Part shown: positions 61,144-64,000 of the stretch, one piece after another
Position numbering within the stretch: position 1 is the stretch's first letter
Layout: every line of letters begins with the position of its first letter
NCBI GenBank assembly: GCA_947034895.1
Contig: OX344763.1
Span: 6,264,501-6,328,500, forward strand
DNA from: Rhytidiadelphus loreus
Taxonomy: Eukaryota > Streptophyta > Bryopsida > Hypnales > Hylocomiaceae
DNA: 64,000 bases
Direction of reading: 5' to 3'
Position numbers and translations under genes: made by a program
Notes under the pieces: model-generated
The model's input: the letters and a program-made list of their open reading frames with translations, nothing else
Told to the model about the DNA's origin: nothing
The model's database searches: none

Positions 61144-61241
61144 GAAAACTAAGCACAATCCATGTGCAAAACAAAGTTATATATCTTAGTTTTTTAAAAT
61201 AGCATAATCTTTGTTTTGCACATGGATTGTGCTTAGTTTTC
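61144..61241. repeat. Perfect 33-bp inverted repeat with 32-bp loop
   Basis: GAAAACTAAGCACAATCCAT and the following 13 bases (61144-61176) are exactly complementary to 61209-61241. A third, partial copy of the right arm and loop follows directly (CTAAAATAGTATAATCTTTG...GCACGAAGATTGTG, to about 61280). A transcript would form a strong hairpin. Confidence 0.9.
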
Positions 61242-61660
61242 TAAAATAGTATAATCTTTGTTTTGCACGAAGATTGTGTTTATATTGTACTTACTCTGAC
61301 ACTTCTAAATTTTTTTTCTAGAAATATAATTCAGTTCAGTGTTTGCCCCTTTTAACAAGAAGTTGTTCATTGACCTATATTGGTGCATATTTTTTGGAAA
61401 AATTATTCTTAGGCTTGGATTTTTGACAATAAATTACTTGTTTGGATTTGCTAATTTCATATTTGTTTTAATTTTTTTCCAAAAGCTCTAGTACTCCAGT
61501 ATTGTGCAACAAAAATTAGCAAGTGTACGTTTTTTGAATTCACCCTAATTTCTCCCCCCAGTTGTAATCGCACAAAAGTATTTTTTCTAAATGTGGCAGA
61601 ATGAAAGTGACTTTCAAAGTGTGGTTTTGAATTGAATTGTCAAAACATGAATACATGAAC

Positions 61661-61711
61661 ACAAAATAAGGATTGGTACAAAATAAGGATTGGTACAAAA
61701 TAAGGATTGGT
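61661..61711. repeat. 17-bp tandem repeat, three exact copies
   Basis: ACAAAATAAGGATTGGT is repeated three times without a change, which implies recent slippage. Confidence 0.95.
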
Positions 61712-63893
61712 AGAGTTTATAGAATGGGTTGACTTAGATGAAGTTAGAGTAAGGTAGGAGGTCCATAAAGTGTTTGGATTCTAAATGTGTCCTTTACTGC
61801 AAAGGTACATGTTGCTTTTTCATTGCACTAGAAATGTACAAATAGTGTACATTTCGGGAGGTGCTACTTTGGTTAGATGCCAATTCTATTTGTCTTTCAA
61901 GGAAAATTTACTGAAAAATATTTCAAGAAGTTTAACCTCCCCCCAATTAATTTTCAACTCTTAAATGGGTGCTTTATTAACCTCCCACCTTGTTCAATCA
62001 ATATCAATATATCAATTGTAAAAAATGTTTTTTTAAGGATTTCCATCTCTCATTAAATAAGATAATATAGTAAAAAGCATATAGAATATTGAGTTAGTGA
62101 TCAACATTAAGATATGGTATGTACAAAAGATGAAGTAATTAAAGCTTGAAGTAGACTAATTATACCTTTGGATTTCTGTAGAATAATCCTAACCATTAAT
62201 TAAAATTGCTTCTAATTAACTTCAAAACTTTCCTTTTTAATTCTATCTTACAACTTTATAGATTTCATTCATCTAAAACAATAGCAAGCAAAGAACTTAA
62301 GAGAGGACAATTTTTCTTGTTTGAGTTGAAGAGCAAGTAAAGTAGAAAGAAAAAAATAATAAACATTGAAGATAGGAAAATGTTCTTTCTTTTGGAAAAG
62401 TATTGATTTTCAAATTTTCAAAGGCTTAGAATTTGGATTACACAACATTTACTTCAACATCTTCTAAACTTCTTCATGCTTATATTTTGGATCTATCAAT
62501 TCCAAATGATTACTCTGTGACAATGCTCTAAAAAGAAATTGTACAATAATACATTCATTTTGGAAGTCTTCACTGTAACATTAAATAGATATGGAAGTGT
62601 AATCCTCACCAATTTTTATTTTATTTTTTTCATTTTCTAAGAAGTGTCAAAGTGATGATATAAAATATTATAGTGGTGCTCCAAATTTCAACATTCATCC
62701 ACATATTGGATAGAAAATATCAGATTAGCATATATCACATGTCTATATTTTGGTTTTCATTCACAATCTAGCAATTTCATCCAAGATTTTTTTATTTATT
62801 TAAATTTTTTGATAATTTCATCCATTTTTTCTGGACATTTTTCTGCCATTTTTAAACCAGATTAATTTTTGTGCAATCTGGTACCAGAAAGCCAAAAAAA
62901 AAGCCCTGATCCTCACACCAGACGCTCCCAATCGCCGCTGAAATTTGAACCTCCTGTCAGTGCAAGCTCAAATCAAATTAGTAACAAGTTTGTCTGTATG
63001 ATCTTCAGTTGTTGCAGAGATTCAACCTTCTACCGTCAGTTACATTCTCATGACAAAGGACATCTAACTGAAGCTGCTAACATCGGCCCTCCCATTTCCT
63101 GCTCTACCTTGGCAATGCTTTCATATGCTACATGATGTAGTTTCATTTCAGTTTGTTGGTTTCGAATCTATTCATATTTACAGTGTGTCGAAGAGCGGAT
63201 TCAAAACTGTTGCAATTAACGCCTGAGTAATAGATGCGCTCCATCTCGAACACCATGGTTTTACATCATTTTATGACTGCAAGGTTTTGCAGCTAGTGCT
63301 TTGATCACATAAGGCAAACTTTCAGGCATGAGAGAAATGAGCATGCCTAAACTTACGTGGGGACTCAACAGCAGTTCACTTCACCAGCAAAAGGATTACT
63401 GCATTGCAGAGAAGTCACTGCATGCCATAACCAAAGCACTTCAAGCAGAAGGTTATGTTACAATCCTTGTCGAAATACTGAATTCAGAATGTTGCATTTT
63501 CTAATCTTCACTAGGCCACAAGAAAATTTATTTCAACTTGCCATTGCTTGGTAAAGAAGTACATGAAGCAGATGAAATCTACCAAAATGTGCAAACAAAC
63601 AATTGCCCATTGCACGAAAACTGCAAGCTTCTTTCATAACGTAAAATTCACAGCGACACTGACATCACCTACACAATCATGTTGCAACCTACACATGTTG
63701 TAACGACAATTGTGTCGTTGTGTCATCCTTGAGAAAATAGAGTACTCAAAAAGATGCATCACAAACTTCTATATTACAGTATAACCCTACCGGACTCCTA
63801 CTGAAACACGTTTCAAAACGCTTTAACTTTTACAAAACCCCTAAACCTTCTATTGAATGTCAATAGGATATCCGTCCAGGTTGGAAGCTGACA

Positions 63894-64000
63894 TCATTTG
63901 GCTACTTGGTTAAACATGGATCTCCATTTCTCATTTTCTACCTCGGATTTAAGCAGCTTCTGCTGCAGCTCTGAAATTCGTACTTCGGATTTAAGCAGAT
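63894..64000 (-). CDS. C-terminus of an unidentified coiled-coil protein (partial)
   Basis: The minus-strand frame is open from the window edge to TGA at 63894-63896 and reads LLKSEVRISELQQK, LLKSEVENEKWRSMFNQVAK. The phrase LLKSEV is repeated 14 residues apart, with leucines in heptad-like spacing, so the tail is a coiled coil. The rest of the gene lies beyond the window. No family can be named from 34 residues. Confidence 0.6.
   Translation of the reverse strand, partial: LLKSEVRISELQQKLLKSEVENEKWRSMFNQVAK

Larger units (their letters stand above)
60117..63893. other. Intergenic AT-rich DNA
   Basis: Includes the 3' UTR of the BLES03-type gene and, near the right end, the 3' UTR of the minus-strand gene that starts beyond the window. 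A plus-strand open frame at 62869-63135 has no recognisable motif. Two short repeats in it are listed separately. Confidence 0.4.

Noticed and set aside
62869..63135. 88-codon plus-strand open frame as a gene
   Set aside because: No known motif, and it lies in the probable 3' flank of the minus-strand gene at the window edge.
1..64000. tRNA, rRNA or organelle-derived insertions
   Set aside because: I looked for cloverleaf-type arms and conserved rRNA phrases while reading and recognised none. A covariance-model scan was not possible here, so a degenerate tRNA could be missed.

Overview
The window looks like nuclear DNA of a land plant. Coding exons are split by many GT-AG introns, intergenic DNA is AT-rich, promoters and introns carry TTTAGGG-type telomere-like motifs, and the protein families are plant-type (a ceramide kinase with the CxxxCxxC motif, an SBT2-like subtilase, an L1-type LINE with a DUF4283-like ORF1 and a zf-RVT tail). 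Gene density is low and transposons dominate. A seedless plant (bryophyte, lycophyte or fern) is my guess, but nothing in the window proves it.

Layout. Positions 151-2737 (+) hold the last seven exons of a ceramide kinase whose 5' part lies outside the window. It is convergent with a complete ten-exon subtilisin-like protease, 12315-4203 (-), for which all splice phases agree (817 aa). Then come MITE-like elements (14.6-15.0 kb), a 2.1-kb CACTA-type DNA transposon without a visible transposase (15907-18011, 3-bp duplication), and a decayed full-length LINE on the minus strand (about 18.0-25.8 kb). Positions 25.8-36.0 kb are gene-poor AT-rich DNA with three small terminal-inverted-repeat elements.

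The most striking object is 36066-50067: a 14.0-kb Mutator-like transposon bounded by a perfect 9-bp target duplication (TATGAATAG) and long terminal inverted repeats. It carries two divergently transcribed genes. On the plus strand (45943-49583) is a MULE-type transposase with an N-terminal zinc-finger-like region, an RNase H-like core and a C-terminal SWIM zinc finger. On the minus strand (about 44723-36884) is a gene of eleven or more exons whose product joins a ParB/sulfiredoxin-like DGNHR domain to a region that follows the order and spacing of a circularly permuted (beta-class-like) DNA amino-methyltransferase, with altered catalytic motifs. The element also has a 76-bp GC-rich tandem array in the minus-strand gene's first intron and scattered copies of the palindrome CTCGGCGCCGAG that I did not find elsewhere in the window. 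A transposase paired with a ParB-methyltransferase-like protein and candidate palindromic sites on one plant transposon is my leading candidate for an undescribed system. Both genes of this copy appear to carry a disabling lesion.

To the right, 50.1-58.3 kb is mostly AT-rich DNA with a gene remnant at 51.6-51.9 kb and a second copy of the MITE family at 55.7 kb. A small two-exon UPF0696/BLES03 (DUF1917) gene lies at 58327-60116 (+) behind a telo-box promoter. The window ends inside the coiled-coil C-terminus of an unidentified minus-strand gene (63894-64000).
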